A DNA stretch of 64,000 nucleotides from the NCBI RefSeq assembly GCF_002257565.1, contig NZ_CP022736.1:2294001-2358000 (forward strand), read 5' to 3'. This document shows, in pieces, positions 42,782 to 52,503 of this stretch. The notes under the pieces were generated by a model. That model ran no database searches. It was not told the origin of the DNA and was given only the letters and a program-made list of their open reading frames with translations. Numbering within the stretch: the stretch's first letter is position 1; each line of letters begins with the position of its first letter. Both the position numbers and the translations under genes were made by a program. Source of the DNA: Herbaspirillum sp. meg3. GTDB lineage: Bacteria > Pseudomonadota > Gammaproteobacteria > Burkholderiales > Burkholderiaceae_D.

Positions 42782-43711
42782 TTATTGCAGCTTCTCTTTT
42801 TGCAAAATTGGTTTTTCATGTTCCAGCGCGTCAAAGCGAGTGCGCAGAAAAACCAGCAAGGCACGCACCGTCGGCGATGCGCTATTGCGATGCGGATAGA
42901 CAGCATTGAGCGGAATCTCTTCACGGCAATAGTCATCCAGTACAGTCACCAGCCGCCCTGCGCGCACATCCTCGCGTACATCAATCCATGATTTGTAAGC
43001 AATCCCGGCTCCGGCCACGGCCCATTGGCGTGCGATGGAGGCGTCGTCGGTCATGCGATCGCCCTGAACCTTGATATCGATGCGCTGTTTGCCATTCTGA
43101 AAATGCCATTGATTGAACAGGCCTTGCTTCAGATAAAACAGCAGGCAATTGTGATCGAACAAATCGTCCGGCGTGGCTGGCGTGCCATGTCGTTCAAGGT
43201 AGGGGGGAGAGGCCACAAGGACGCGCCGGCCAATGGCAAGTTGCTGCGATACCAGTGTTGAATCACTGAGTTTGCCCGAACGGATCGCGACATCCACTGC
43301 GTCGCGGAACAAGTCCGCCATGCGATCCGAAAACTGCATCGTGAACTTGACGTCGGGATGCAGCGTCTGAAAGTCGTTAAGCCAGGGAAGCAGTACATTG
43401 CGCCCGATGTCTGACGGCATCGACAAGCGGATATGCCCCTGTATGGCGTCTTTGCTGCTGCTGAGCAGTGATTCCCCCTCCTGCAGCAGCGCCAGCGCGT
43501 CACGGCAATATTCCAGAAAAATCTCTCCCTCAGGCGTGAGCCGCATGCTGCGTGTGGAACGCGCGAACAGCCGGGTGTTGAGCCGTTGCTCAACGCGTTT
43601 CAGGCTGGCGCTTGCCGTCGCTGGAAGGATGCCCAGAATGCGCGCCGCCTGAGACAGGCTGCCGGTATCGGCGGTGTGGATCAGCAATTGCAAATCAGTG
43701 ATGGCATACAT
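42782..43711 (-). CDS. LysR-family transcription regulator
   Basis: A 309-residue LysR regulator. The N-terminal helix-turn-helix is at about 3-62 (TADTGSLSQAARILGILPAT, SLKRVEQRLNTRLFARSTRS) and the rest is the effector-binding domain. I chose the ATG at 43711 (MYAITDLQLL). It is divergent from the MDR reductase gene, 149 bases apart, and so probably controls that gene, a common arrangement for LysR regulators with quinone or enone reductases. Confidence 0.93.
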   Translation of the reverse strand: MYAITDLQLLIHTADTGSLSQAARILGILPATASASLKRVEQRLNTRLFARSTRSMRLTPEGEIFLEYCRDALALLQEGESLLSSSKDAIQGHIRLSMPSDIGRNVLLPWLNDFQTLHPDVKFTMQFSDRMADLFRDAVDVAIRSGKLSDSTLVSQQLAIGRRVLVASPPYLERHGTPATPDDLFDHNCLLFYLKQGLFNQWHFQNGKQRIDIKVQGDRMTDDASIARQWAVAGAGIAYKSWIDVREDVRAGRLVTVLDDYCREEIPLNAVYPHRNSASPTVRALLVFLRTRFDALEHEKPILQKEKLQ

Positions 43712-43860
43712 GATGGATATGGAAAGCTTATTTTCAAATTTAATTTGTAAGTAATTCAATTTTAAGTCTATTTATCTGTTTTTGCGTGGCTGTGATAATG
43801 GCTCATCTCCCGGATATTCCGGGTGCCGGAACTGAATCAATGCACATAAGGAGAAAGACC

Positions 43861-44880
43861 ATGAAAGCTGTTGCCGTAAAGCGCTACCTGCCCATCGATA
43901 ACCCGGAATCCCTGTTGGACGTGGAATTGCCGCGTCCAACGCCACAAGGTCGCGACTTGCTGGTGGCCGTCAAGGCTATCGCCGTGAACCCCGTCGACAC
44001 CAAGGTGCGTGCACCCAAAGATAAGGTCGAAGATACGCCGCGCGTGCTCGGCTGGGATGCCGCCGGCATTGTGGAGGCGGTTGGCTCAGGCGTCACCGGC
44101 TTTAAGGTCGGTGACAAAGTGTTCTATGCAGGGGATATCACACGTCCGGGCAGCAACAGCGAATTTCAGCTGATCGACGAGCGCATCGTCGGCCATGCGC
44201 CGGCATCGCTGGCGATGGAAGAGGCTGCGGCCTTGCCGCTGACCGCGATTACCGCGTGGGAAGCCTTGTTCGAACGCCTGCGGGTGCCGCGCAAAGCCGC
44301 TGCCGGAAAGGCGTCCAGCATTCTGATCATCGGCGGTGCCGGTGGTGTGGGTTCGATCGCTATCCAATTGGCGGCCAAAGTGGTCGGCTTGAATGTGATC
44401 GCCACTGCTTCGCGTCCGGAATCGGAAAAATGGGTCCGCGAGCTGGGGGCCCAGCATGTCATCAACCACTTCGGCGACATGCCGGCGCAGTTGAAAACAC
44501 TGGGCATCGAGAATGTGGAGCACGTACTGATCCTCAACGACACCGACAAGCATTTCCCGGCGGCAGCGCAGATCGTTGCGCCGCAAGGCACGATTGCCAC
44601 CATTGTGGAAAACAGCGGTCCGCTCGATGTTTCCCTGCTGAAAGCCAAGAGTGCCGGTTTTGTGTGGGAATTCATGTTCACCCGTTCGATGTTCCAGACT
44701 ACCGACATGGCGGAACAGGGCAAGCTGCTCAACGAAATTGCCCATCTGATCGACCAGGGCGTGATCAAGACCACGGTCAGCAAGGTGTTGTCGCCGATCA
44801 ACGCGGCTAACCTGCGCCAGGCGCATGCCGATCTGGAAGGCGGGCGGGTCATCGGCAAGATCGTGTTGAAGGACTTTTAA
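43861..44880 (+). CDS. Zinc-free MDR NADPH-dependent reductase (quinone oxidoreductase-like)
   Basis: A 339-residue medium-chain dehydrogenase/reductase. The catalytic domain has VKAIAVNPVDTKVRAP and lacks the zinc-binding Cys residues of alcohol dehydrogenases. The Rossmann domain has GGAGGVGS at 158-165, typical of NADPH binding. It fits the quinone/enone reductase-like group. AAGGAGAAAG precedes the ATG at 43861. The divergent LysR regulator suggests induction by a reactive compound; the substrate is not known. Confidence 0.9.
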   Translation: MKAVAVKRYLPIDNPESLLDVELPRPTPQGRDLLVAVKAIAVNPVDTKVRAPKDKVEDTPRVLGWDAAGIVEAVGSGVTGFKVGDKVFYAGDITRPGSNSEFQLIDERIVGHAPASLAMEEAAALPLTAITAWEALFERLRVPRKAAAGKASSILIIGGAGGVGSIAIQLAAKVVGLNVIATASRPESEKWVRELGAQHVINHFGDMPAQLKTLGIENVEHVLILNDTDKHFPAAAQIVAPQGTIATIVENSGPLDVSLLKAKSAGFVWEFMFTRSMFQTTDMAEQGKLLNEIAHLIDQGVIKTTVSKVLSPINAANLRQAHADLEGGRVIGKIVLKDF

Positions 44881-44900
44881 GTTTTTGATGCCATGATGCT

Positions 44901-44938
44901 GCCATTCCGGTGGGCTTTCCAGCCGGAGTGGCGGTTTT
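44901..44938 (+). terminator. Terminator after the MDR reductase
   Basis: GCCATTCCGG pairs with CCGGAGTGGC (one G-U pair) and is followed by GGTTTT. Confidence 0.65.
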
Positions 44939-44964
44939 CATGGGCTGGATCAGGGTGGGCAAGG

Positions 44965-44970
44965 TATAAT
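44965..44970 (+). promoter_or_regulatory. Candidate -10 element of purL
   Basis: A perfect TATAAT lies about 100 bases before the purL ATG. No good -35 is found at 17 bases upstream. I recognise no PurR-like box nearby. Confidence 0.4.
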
Positions 44971-45067
44971 GCTGCTTTTCGTATTTCCCGCCGCAAACGC
45001 TGCGTGGCGGGATGCTCATACATTCAAATACGAACCCGATTCCACAGCCAAATCCTGACTTTCTGCC

Positions 45068-48000
45068 ATGCTGATTCTGCCGGGCTCCAATGCCCTTTCC
45101 GCCTTCCGCACTCAACGTCTCTTGTCCCAACTGCAATCTGTCGATGCCGCGATTACCGGCGTGACCGGGCGCTACATCCATTTCATCGACGCCGTCGGTG
45201 AGGTGTCGCAGGATGACAAGGCGCGCCTCGACGGCTTGCTGACTTACGGCGAACCGTTCTCCAGCGCGGCTGAGGGCGATGAGTTCGTCGTGATTCCTCG
45301 TTTTGGCACGATCTCGCCATGGGCCAGCAAGGCCACCGATATTGCCCATAACTGCGGCATGACGCATATCCATCGCATTGAACGTGGCATCGTGTATCAC
45401 GTGCAAGTCAAAACCGGTTTGCTGGGCGGCGCAAAGAAGCTGAACGAAGCCAGCCTGATGGCGGTTGCTGCACTGTTGCATGATCGCATGACGGACATGG
45501 TTCTACGTACCCCTCAGGAAGCGGCAGGGCTGTTCAGCGAGTTGCAAGCCAAACCACTGGAATTCATTGACCTGCTGACTGGCGGCAAAGCAGCACTGGA
45601 AAACGCCAACACCGAACTTGGTCTGGCCTTGTCGGATGATGAAATCGACTATCTGGTCGACGCCTTCACCCGCGCGCAGCGCAATCCTACCGACGTCGAA
45701 CTGATGATGTTCGCGCAGGCCAACAGCGAGCACTGCCGTCACAAGATTTTCAATGCTGACTGGACCATTGACGGCGAGAAGCAAACCAAGTCGCTGTTCG
45801 GCATGATCCGCAATACGCACGAGCTGCATCCTGAAGGCACCGTAGTCGCTTACAGTGATAACTCCTCCGTCATCGAAGGCGCCAATATTTCGCGCTTCTA
45901 TCAGCGCGGTGCCGCCAAGGGCAACGTCTACGAAGCTTCGGACGAATTGACCCACATCCTGATGAAGGTCGAGACGCACAATCACCCGACTGCGATTTCG
46001 CCATTCCCAGGCGCTTCGACTGGCGCCGGTGGTGAGATTCGCGATGAAGGCGCAACCGGCCGCGGCGCCAAGCCGAAGGCTGGCCTGACCGGCTTTACCG
46101 TCTCCAACCTGATGGTCACGCACGCTGTGCAACCATGGGAAAACGCCCGCGACGTCGCGCAAGCGCCGGCGCAGCGCGATGCACTGGCGCAAGCCGGCAT
46201 CTATGGCAAACCTGATCGCATCGCCTCTCCGTTGCAAATCATGATCGACGGCCCGCTCGGCGGCGCCGCGTTCAACAACGAATTCGGCCGTCCCAATCTG
46301 GGCGGTTATTTCCGCACCTACGAACAAAACGTCGGCGGCAACGTGCAGGGCTATCACAAGCCCATCATGATCGCCGGCGGTATCGGCAACATCAATGCCA
46401 AGCACACCAAGAAAAACGACCTGCCGGTCGGCAGCCTGTTGATTCAACTGGGCGGCCCGGGCATGCGCATCGGCATGGGCGGCAGTGCCGCTTCGTCGAT
46501 GGCGACCGGCGCTAATACCGCCGATCTGGACTTCGACTCCGTGCAACGCGGCAATCCTGAAATGGAACGTCGCGCACAGGAAGTCATCAACGCCTGCTGG
46601 ACCATGGGTGACGACAATCCGATTTTGTCGATCCATGACGTCGGCGCCGGCGGTCTGTCGAACGCTTTCCCGGAAATTACCAACGACGCCAAGCGTGGCG
46701 CGATTTTCGACCTGCGCAAAATTCCGCTGGAAGAAAGCGGTCTGGCGCCCAAGGAAATCTGGAGCAACGAATCACAAGAACGCTATGTCCTGGCGATCGC
46801 GCCGGAGCAACTGCCGCTGTTCCGCTACCTGTGCGAACGCGAACGCTGCCTGTTCGCCGTAGTCGGCACCGCAACAGAAGAGCGCCAGCTGAAGCTGGTC
46901 GATCCTGAGCAAAACAACAATCCTGTCGATATGCCGATGGACGTCTTGCTGGGCAAGCCGCCAAAGATGCATCGCGACGTCAAGCACGTTGCCGTCGAAT
47001 TGCCGCCAGTGGACCTGACCGGCATGGATCTGGTCGAGGTGTCGCACCGCGTGCTGCGTCTGCCTACTGTCGCCGACAAGTCTTTCCTCATCACCATCGG
47101 TGACCGCAGCGTCGGCGCGATGACCGTGCGTGACCAGATGGTTGGTCCGTGGCAGGTGCCTGTCGCCGACTGCGCCGTCACCGCCATGAGCCTGGAAGGG
47201 TATCTGGGCGAGGCGATGGCGATGGGTGAGCGTACGCCGCTGGCAGTGATCGACGCCGCTGCCTCTGGCCGCATGGCGGTCGGCGAAGCGATTACCAACA
47301 TCGCCGCTGCCGCGATTGAAAAAATCTCCGACATCAAGCTGTCGGCCAACTGGATGGCGGCCTGTGGCCAACCCGGCCAGGATGCAGCGCTGTTCGACAC
47401 CGTCAAGGCCATCGGCATGGAGCTGTGCCCGGCATTAGGTGTTTCCATCCCGGTCGGCAAGGACTCGCTGTCGATGCGCACAACGTGGAAAGACGAGGGC
47501 GCAGCCAAAGCGGTCACATCGCCGGTGTCGCTGATCGTGTCTTCGTTCGCACCGGTACAGGACGTACGCCGCACATTGACTCCACAAATCCGCAAGGATC
47601 TGGGTGATACCGTGCTGATCGCCATCGACCTCGGTCGCGGCAAGAATCGCATGGGTGCGTCCGCACTGACGCAAGTCATGCAGCAAATCGGCAATGAAAC
47701 GCCGGACGTTGATAGCGCCGAAGACCTCAAGGGCTTCTTCGCGGCGATCCAGCAACTGAACAAGGAAGGCCAACTGCTGGCTTACCATGACCGTTCGGAC
47801 GGTGGCTTGTTCGCCACGTTGACGGAAATGGCCTTTGCCGGCCGCAGCGGCTTGTCGATCAACCTCGACATCCTGACGATGGAAGGCGAGCATGCTTCCG
47901 ACTGGGGTGATTCCAAGAACTGGGCGTCGCAAGTCGGCGAGCGCCGCAACGAGATGACGTTGCGCGCGCTGTTTAACGAAGAGCTGGGTGCGGTGATCCA

Positions 48001-49087
48001 GGTGCGTGCCGATCAAAAGTCGGAAGTCATGAACGTACTGCGTACCTACAATCTGGGTGCGTGCAGTCACATCATCGGCAAGCCGAACAATCGCGACGTG
48101 ATCGAATTCATGCGCGACGCCAAGAATATCTACAGCCAGCCTCGCAGCGAGTTGCATCGCCTGTGGAGCGAGACCAGCTGGCGCATCGCGCGTCTGCGCG
48201 ACAATCCTGCCTGCGCCGATGCGGAATACGAGCGCCTGCTGGATGTCGCCGATCCCGGCATGACGCCGAAGCTGACCTTCGATCCGCAAGAAGATATCGC
48301 TGCGCCGTTCATCAGCACCGGTGCACGTCCGCGTGTGGCAATCCTGCGTGAGCAGGGCGTCAATTCGCATATCGAAACAGCTTATGTCATGCACAAGTCA
48401 GGCTTCGAGTCGGTCGACGTACACATGAGTGATCTGATTGCCGGCCGCGCCAAGCTGGGTGATTTCACCGGCCTGATCGCCGTCGGCGGTTTCTCCTACG
48501 GCGACGTACTGGGTGCCGGTGAAGGCTGGGCCAAGACGATTTTGTTCAATGCGCAGCTGGCTGAGCAGTTCTCGCAGTTCTTCCAGCGTCAGGACACGTT
48601 CTCGCTGGGTATCTGCAACGGCTGCCAGATGATGAGCAACCTGAAGTCCATCATTCCGGGTGCAGAAGCCTGGCCGAAATTCACACGCAACAAGTCGGAG
48701 CAATTCGAAGCGCGCTTCGCTATGGTCGAAGTGCAGGATTCGCCGTCGATCTTCTTGCAAGGCATGGCCGGAACACAAACACCGATCGCTGTCGCACACG
48801 GTGAAGGCTTCGCAGACTTCTCGTTGACCGGCGACGTCAACAAAGCCTTGGTGGCAATGCGTTTCATCGACAACAAGGGCGCGGTTACAGAATCCTATCC
48901 GTACAATCCGAACGGTTCGCCGCAAGGTATCACGTCGGTGACGACGCCGGATGGCCGTTTCAACGTGCTGATGCCGCATGCCGAGCGCGTGTTCCGCACG
49001 GTGACGCAATCGTGGCATCCGGACGCTTGGGGTGAGGATTCGCCTTGGATGCGCATGTTCCGCAATGCGCGCAAGTGGGTGGGGTAA
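45068..49087 (+). CDS. purL: Phosphoribosylformylglycinamidine synthase (single-chain)
   Basis: The large FGAM synthase of purine synthesis, 1339 residues, converting FGAR, ATP and glutamine to FGAM. The N-terminal PurS-like part is followed by two AIR-synthase-like halves (KVETHNHPTAISPFPGASTGAGGEIRD near 300, ICNGCQM further on). The C-terminal class I glutaminase starts near 1090 (RVAILREQGVN), with nucleophile Cys1183 in GICNGCQMM and HGEGFADF. The start MLILPGSNALSAF matches the family. It is a single long chain as in other proteobacteria, intact and alone in its unit. Confidence 0.98.
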   Translation: MLILPGSNALSAFRTQRLLSQLQSVDAAITGVTGRYIHFIDAVGEVSQDDKARLDGLLTYGEPFSSAAEGDEFVVIPRFGTISPWASKATDIAHNCGMTHIHRIERGIVYHVQVKTGLLGGAKKLNEASLMAVAALLHDRMTDMVLRTPQEAAGLFSELQAKPLEFIDLLTGGKAALENANTELGLALSDDEIDYLVDAFTRAQRNPTDVELMMFAQANSEHCRHKIFNADWTIDGEKQTKSLFGMIRNTHELHPEGTVVAYSDNSSVIEGANISRFYQRGAAKGNVYEASDELTHILMKVETHNHPTAISPFPGASTGAGGEIRDEGATGRGAKPKAGLTGFTVSNLMVTHAVQPWENARDVAQAPAQRDALAQAGIYGKPDRIASPLQIMIDGPLGGAAFNNEFGRPNLGGYFRTYEQNVGGNVQGYHKPIMIAGGIGNINAKHTKKNDLPVGSLLIQLGGPGMRIGMGGSAASSMATGANTADLDFDSVQRGNPEMERRAQEVINACWTMGDDNPILSIHDVGAGGLSNAFPEITNDAKRGAIFDLRKIPLEESGLAPKEIWSNESQERYVLAIAPEQLPLFRYLCERERCLFAVVGTATEERQLKLVDPEQNNNPVDMPMDVLLGKPPKMHRDVKHVAVELPPVDLTGMDLVEVSHRVLRLPTVADKSFLITIGDRSVGAMTVRDQMVGPWQVPVADCAVTAMSLEGYLGEAMAMGERTPLAVIDAAASGRMAVGEAITNIAAAAIEKISDIKLSANWMAACGQPGQDAALFDTVKAIGMELCPALGVSIPVGKDSLSMRTTWKDEGAAKAVTSPVSLIVSSFAPVQDVRRTLTPQIRKDLGDTVLIAIDLGRGKNRMGASALTQVMQQIGNETPDVDSAEDLKGFFAAIQQLNKEGQLLAYHDRSDGGLFATLTEMAFAGRSGLSINLDILTMEGEHASDWGDSKNWASQVGERRNEMTLRALFNEELGAVIQVRADQKSEVMNVLRTYNLGACSHIIGKPNNRDVIEFMRDAKNIYSQPRSELHRLWSETSWRIARLRDNPACADAEYERLLDVADPGMTPKLTFDPQEDIAAPFISTGARPRVAILREQGVNSHIETAYVMHKSGFESVDVHMSDLIAGRAKLGDFTGLIAVGGFSYGDVLGAGEGWAKTILFNAQLAEQFSQFFQRQDTFSLGICNGCQMMSNLKSIIPGAEAWPKFTRNKSEQFEARFAMVEVQDSPSIFLQGMAGTQTPIAVAHGEGFADFSLTGDVNKALVAMRFIDNKGAVTESYPYNPNGSPQGITSVTTPDGRFNVLMPHAERVFRTVTQSWHPDAWGEDSPWMRMFRNARKWVG

Positions 49088-49119
49088 GCCTGACTTTCGT
49101 GTCTCTTGTATCGTGGCGC

Positions 49120-49148
49120 AAAAAAGCACTCTTCGGAGTGCTTTTTTA
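49120..49148 (+). terminator. Terminator after purL
   Basis: AAAAAAGCACTC-TTCG-GAGTGCTTTTTT, a perfect hairpin with a TTCG loop, active on either strand. Confidence 0.92.
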
Positions 49149-49212
49149 TTGGGCGTGATTCAGCGTTACTGTCGGGATTCTTTGCAGGATTGTCCGCCCA
49201 TATCATCCTGTA

Positions 49213-49542
49213 TCAACTGACAGGCATGTGCGGTCGTGGGCGAGTGTGCCGTCGGAGGAGCCACAGGCCGTGCATCATCGTGGCAATGACGCCCGCCAAC
49301 AAAAGCCAAGTGCCTGCGACAAATTCCATCGGCATACGGTGCGAAGACGCGCCGGCAAATTTATCGCTGTATAGCATGATCACCAGTCCGACCCAGATCA
49401 GGGCTGAATATATGCGCCAGAGCCAGCCTTTGGTTTTACTGCGAAAAGCTCGCCAGGTGGAGAAGGCGATGGAAAACAGCAACAGGCACGCACATGCGCC
49501 GATGTTGAACAGTTCGATTGGCGACCAGTTATTGGGATTCAT
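49213..49542 (-). CDS. Small membrane protein of unknown function
   Basis: A 109-residue protein with three hydrophobic segments (about 12-30 ELFNIGACACLLLFSIAFS, 40-58 WRIYSALIWVGLVIMLYS, 72-96 MEFVAGTWLLLAGVIATMMH) and a basic C-terminal tail RRHTRPRPH. It probably lies in the inner membrane. Codon use is ordinary. It is convergent with purL. I do not recognise a family. Confidence 0.7.
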   Translation of the reverse strand: MNPNNWSPIELFNIGACACLLLFSIAFSTWRAFRSKTKGWLWRIYSALIWVGLVIMLYSDKFAGASSHRMPMEFVAGTWLLLAGVIATMMHGLWLLRRHTRPRPHMPVS

Positions 49543-49703
49543 TAATGCATAGCGAAAGTCATGAAGAAGTGGTGTGACTCAAGAGAATACGATGGGGTTC
49601 TCTTACGTTACAAAAGGAAGCAAATCAGAAAGTAATGCGAAGGATTGTCGATATGAAATTGAAAAATATCGAGATTATTCTGCAGGCATTCGAACGACTA
49701 AAA

Positions 49704-49739
49704 GAAAAAACGCAGATCCCGAAGGAGTCTGCGTTTTTA
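49704..49739 (-). terminator. Terminator of the porin gene
   Basis: AAAAACGCAGA..TCTGCGTTTTT, with arms around TCCCGAAGGAG. It lies 55 bases beyond the porin stop on the minus strand. Confidence 0.85.
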
Positions 49740-49793
49740 AATTTTCCAGCCGCACGTTTCACCTGTGCGGTGTTTTTCAGCCGAAAAACAAGC

Positions 49794-50909
49794 TTAGAAA
49801 ATGTGGCGAATGCCGACGCCGAGGGTGGTCTGGCTGTTTTTGCCCGATGCAGAGTTGGTCAGCTCATACACGGCGGCGTCTCTGGCCTTGTTGTAGTCGA
49901 TCGTAGTGTACAACTGGGTACGTTTGGACAGTGCATAGTCCGCCCAGCCGACCACGGCGTAACGCTTGCCATCGCCGACATTGCCCAACGTGGTGTAAGA
50001 CACGTTCTTGCTCTTGTCGTAGTAGAACGCGCCGGTCAGGGTCAGGGCGTTGGTAGCCTTGTAGCTGGAGCCCAGGAAGAAGCCGTTGTCCTTACGCTGG
50101 TTGCCAGCAGTTGCTGTGACGGTGCTTGCAGTGGTCCAGCCAGTGGTATCGCTGTCGGCGGCCATATAGGCGCCGGTCGTGCCAGTTCTGTCCTTGATGT
50201 TGAACCAGCCGCCGAATACTTTGGCCGGGCCGAAGTCATAGGAAGCCGACAGGTTCCAGACGGTATCCTTGTAGCTGGAGTTGGTGGCGCTCACAGTTTG
50301 CTGGTAGCCGCCGCCGATCGCGAAGGCGCCTGCGGTATAGCGCAGGGAGCTGCTGAACTGGCTGCCCGTGCGCACCGAACCGGCTTGCTCACCAAAGGCC
50401 CAGCTAACCGCAGCCGACACAGGACCGAAGTCGTTGTCATAGCGAACCATGTTGGGAGTACGAATCAAGGTGCCGGCAGCCGGCAGCCAGGAGTTGCTCG
50501 CATAGTTGCCGACGGTCAGTGGGTCGAAGTGGTCTGCCAGCAGGTCGAACAGCGGCGTGTCTTGCTTACCCACGCGAATCTTGCCGAAACCGCCTTGCAG
50601 GCCAACCCACGATTGGCGGCCGAACAGTGCGCCGCCTTGCAACATTGCGCCGTTATCGCTGCTGAAGCCGTTTTCCAGTTGGAACATGGCTTTCAGACCG
50701 CCGCCCAGATCTTCGGTGCCCTTGAAGCCGATACGGCTGTTGGCAATGGCGCCGTTATCCACGCGGACGTTGCTGTTGCCTTGGGCATTGGCGTTGCTGA
50801 GATAGTGGATGCTGGTGTCGACGATACCGTAGATGGTGACGTTGGATTGAGCAAAGGCGCTGCTGCTGGCGAGGCCGGCGATGACGAGTGCCAAAGAAGT
50901 TTTTTTCAT
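49794..50909 (-). CDS. General Gram-negative porin (betaproteobacterial type)
   Basis: A 371-residue outer-membrane porin. The signal peptide MKKTSLALVIAGLASSSAFA is followed by SNVTIYGIVDTSIHYLS, the family's first strand. Internal hallmarks are SRIGFKGTEDLGGGLKAMFQLE and LFGRQSWVGLQGGFGKIRVG. The last strand TTLGVGIRHIF ends in Phe, the signal read by the BAM complex. It should form a trimeric 16-strand barrel for small solutes. AGGAGAAATGC precedes the ATG. A strong terminator follows. Confidence 0.96.
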   Translation of the reverse strand: MKKTSLALVIAGLASSSAFAQSNVTIYGIVDTSIHYLSNANAQGNSNVRVDNGAIANSRIGFKGTEDLGGGLKAMFQLENGFSSDNGAMLQGGALFGRQSWVGLQGGFGKIRVGKQDTPLFDLLADHFDPLTVGNYASNSWLPAAGTLIRTPNMVRYDNDFGPVSAAVSWAFGEQAGSVRTGSQFSSSLRYTAGAFAIGGGYQQTVSATNSSYKDTVWNLSASYDFGPAKVFGGWFNIKDRTGTTGAYMAADSDTTGWTTASTVTATAGNQRKDNGFFLGSSYKATNALTLTGAFYYDKSKNVSYTTLGNVGDGKRYAVVGWADYALSKRTQLYTTIDYNKARDAAVYELTNSASGKNSQTTLGVGIRHIF

Positions 50910-51256
50910 GCATTTCTCCTGAAACTTGCTGTTTTTTATGGTCCGTGCAAAGACATGATCGCTATTGTGTAGCGCCTGTTTTTACACCTTCATCACCGCA
51001 TGTGCTTTTGTATTTTTCGCTTGAATGCGGCGTTACCCCTATCGGGTAGGCGAGAGAATATCAGGAGATTTTTCGGGTGAAAAAGGAATTAAATGACGGA
51101 CGTGCTATTTGTAGTTTTTCGGTAAATTCGTAAATTATTTCGTCGTTAATGTTGACCTGGATGCGTGTTTCGCGCATGCCGGCATATTTTTTTTATATTT
51201 TTACGCATCGATTGTCTATTTTTGTACAAAACAAAAAAACAATCGTTTAAATTAAA
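50910..51256. promoter_or_regulatory. AT-rich upstream region of the porin gene
   Basis: About 350 AT-rich bases with no gene. A tandem GTAAATTC/GTAAATTA repeat lies at 51122-51137. It presumably holds the porin promoter on the minus strand. I cannot place the -35/-10. Confidence 0.35.
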
Positions 51257-51293
51257 AAAACGCCCAAAACCGATGTCGGTGATGGGCGTTTTC
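51257..51293 (-). terminator. Terminator of the parvulin gene
   Basis: AAAACGCCCA..TGGGCGTTTT with a 7-A run on the plus strand (T-run on the minus strand), just beyond the parvulin gene stop. Confidence 0.88.
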
Positions 51294-51359
51294 TTTGCGG
51301 ATAGGACGCTAAAATCGCATCCCGCCGAGTAGCTTGGGCCGTACTTCCAGCTTGCTGAA

Positions 51360-52136
51360 TTACTGAACCTTGGCTTTCTTGCGCAGTTCTTCCTGATACG
51401 CTTGCAGCTTCTTCTGTTGCAGCGCTTCAGCGATTTGCGGCTTCACTTCTTCCAGAGTCGGGACCTTGGCTGGGCGTGTGTCTTCCAGCTTGATCACGTG
51501 GTAGCCGAATTGGGTCTTCACTGGTGTTTCAGTGATTTCACCCTTCTTCAACGCAACCATGGCGTCGGAGAATGGCTTCACAAACGAAGCTGGTGTTGCC
51601 CAGTCCAGATCGCCGCCGTTGGCTGCGGAGCCGGTATCCTTCGATTGCTTTGCCAGGTCTTCAAACTTGGTGCCGGCCTTCAGCTTGGCGATGATCGCCT
51701 TTGCATCTTCTTCCTTGTCGACCAGGATGTGGCGAGCGTGGTATTCCTTGTCGCCCGCTTGTGCCTTGAATTTGTCGTATTCAGCCTTGATGTCGGCGTC
51801 CGCAACCGGATGCTTCTTCAGGTAATCGCCGATCAGTGCGCGGATGACGATGCCTTGACGCGCCAGTTCCAGTTGGTTCTTGACGTCAGGGTTGTTGCTC
51901 AGACCTTGCTTGTCGGCCTCTTGCATCAGGATTTCACGATTGATCAGCTCTTCCTTGACGGCGCCGCGCAGTTGCGGGCTGTCAGGCTGACCTTGTGCTG
52001 TCATTTGCTTGACCATTGCATCGGCACGCGAGGACGGAATCGACTTGCCGTTAACCACGGCCAGATTTTGCGCCATGACTGGCAAAGCAGCAGTTGCAAA
52101 CAGCAGTACCAGCAAACGAGCAGGTTTGAATGTCAT
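51360..52136 (-). CDS. Periplasmic parvulin-type peptidyl-prolyl isomerase
   Basis: A 258-residue protein with signal peptide MTFKPARLLVLLFATAALPV..AQ. A short SurA-like N-terminal chaperone part (VVNGKSIPSSRADAMVKQM) is followed by a parvulin domain at about 125-230 (EYHARHILVDKEEDAKAI, NGGDLDWATPASFVKPFSDA, QFGYHVIKLEDTRP). It resembles Bordetella Par27/PrsA-type proteins that help fold outer-membrane proteins. It lies between the porin and bolA-yciB genes and is probably transcribed after them. Confidence 0.93.
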   Translation of the reverse strand: MTFKPARLLVLLFATAALPVMAQNLAVVNGKSIPSSRADAMVKQMTAQGQPDSPQLRGAVKEELINREILMQEADKQGLSNNPDVKNQLELARQGIVIRALIGDYLKKHPVADADIKAEYDKFKAQAGDKEYHARHILVDKEEDAKAIIAKLKAGTKFEDLAKQSKDTGSAANGGDLDWATPASFVKPFSDAMVALKKGEITETPVKTQFGYHVIKLEDTRPAKVPTLEEVKPQIAEALQQKKLQAYQEELRKKAKVQ

Positions 52137-52212
52137 TATTGAATCCTAAAAATGGAGGTAATAAATCGGGAAAATAAACAGAAATGAGAGATATAGAGGG
52201 GGGATAGTCTTG

Positions 52213-52503
52213 TTAGTTCGCTATTTCAGATGGCGCGATGGCGATGATCGCCAATGCGTGTATATCCTTGTGCATCATATCAGCCAGACAATCATACACC
52301 AGCCGATGGCGAATTAATCGATTTTTGCCCTCAAAAACGCTGGAAATCAGGCGCACCCGGTAGTGTCCGCCGCCTGACGCCGCGCCCGCATGGCCTGCGT
52401 GCAAGGCTGACTCGTCTTCAACCAGACACTCGCTGGGAGAGAAAGTTGCAAGCAGGCGTTCTCGGATGACGTCCTGACGTTCGTTCATTCGAGGCTCGCT
52501 CAT
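52213..52503 (-). CDS. bolA: BolA-family protein
   Basis: A 96-residue BolA-like protein. The fold hallmarks ESALHAGHAGAASGGGHYRVRLIS and RHRLVYDCLADMMHKDIHALAI include the conserved histidines that bind a [2Fe-2S] cluster together with monothiol glutaredoxin. Its ATGA start overlaps the yciB stop, indicating translational coupling; an internal ATG 15 bases later is also possible. Confidence 0.92.
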   Translation of the reverse strand: MSEPRMNERQDVIRERLLATFSPSECLVEDESALHAGHAGAASGGGHYRVRLISSVFEGKNRLIRHRLVYDCLADMMHKDIHALAIIAIAPSEIAN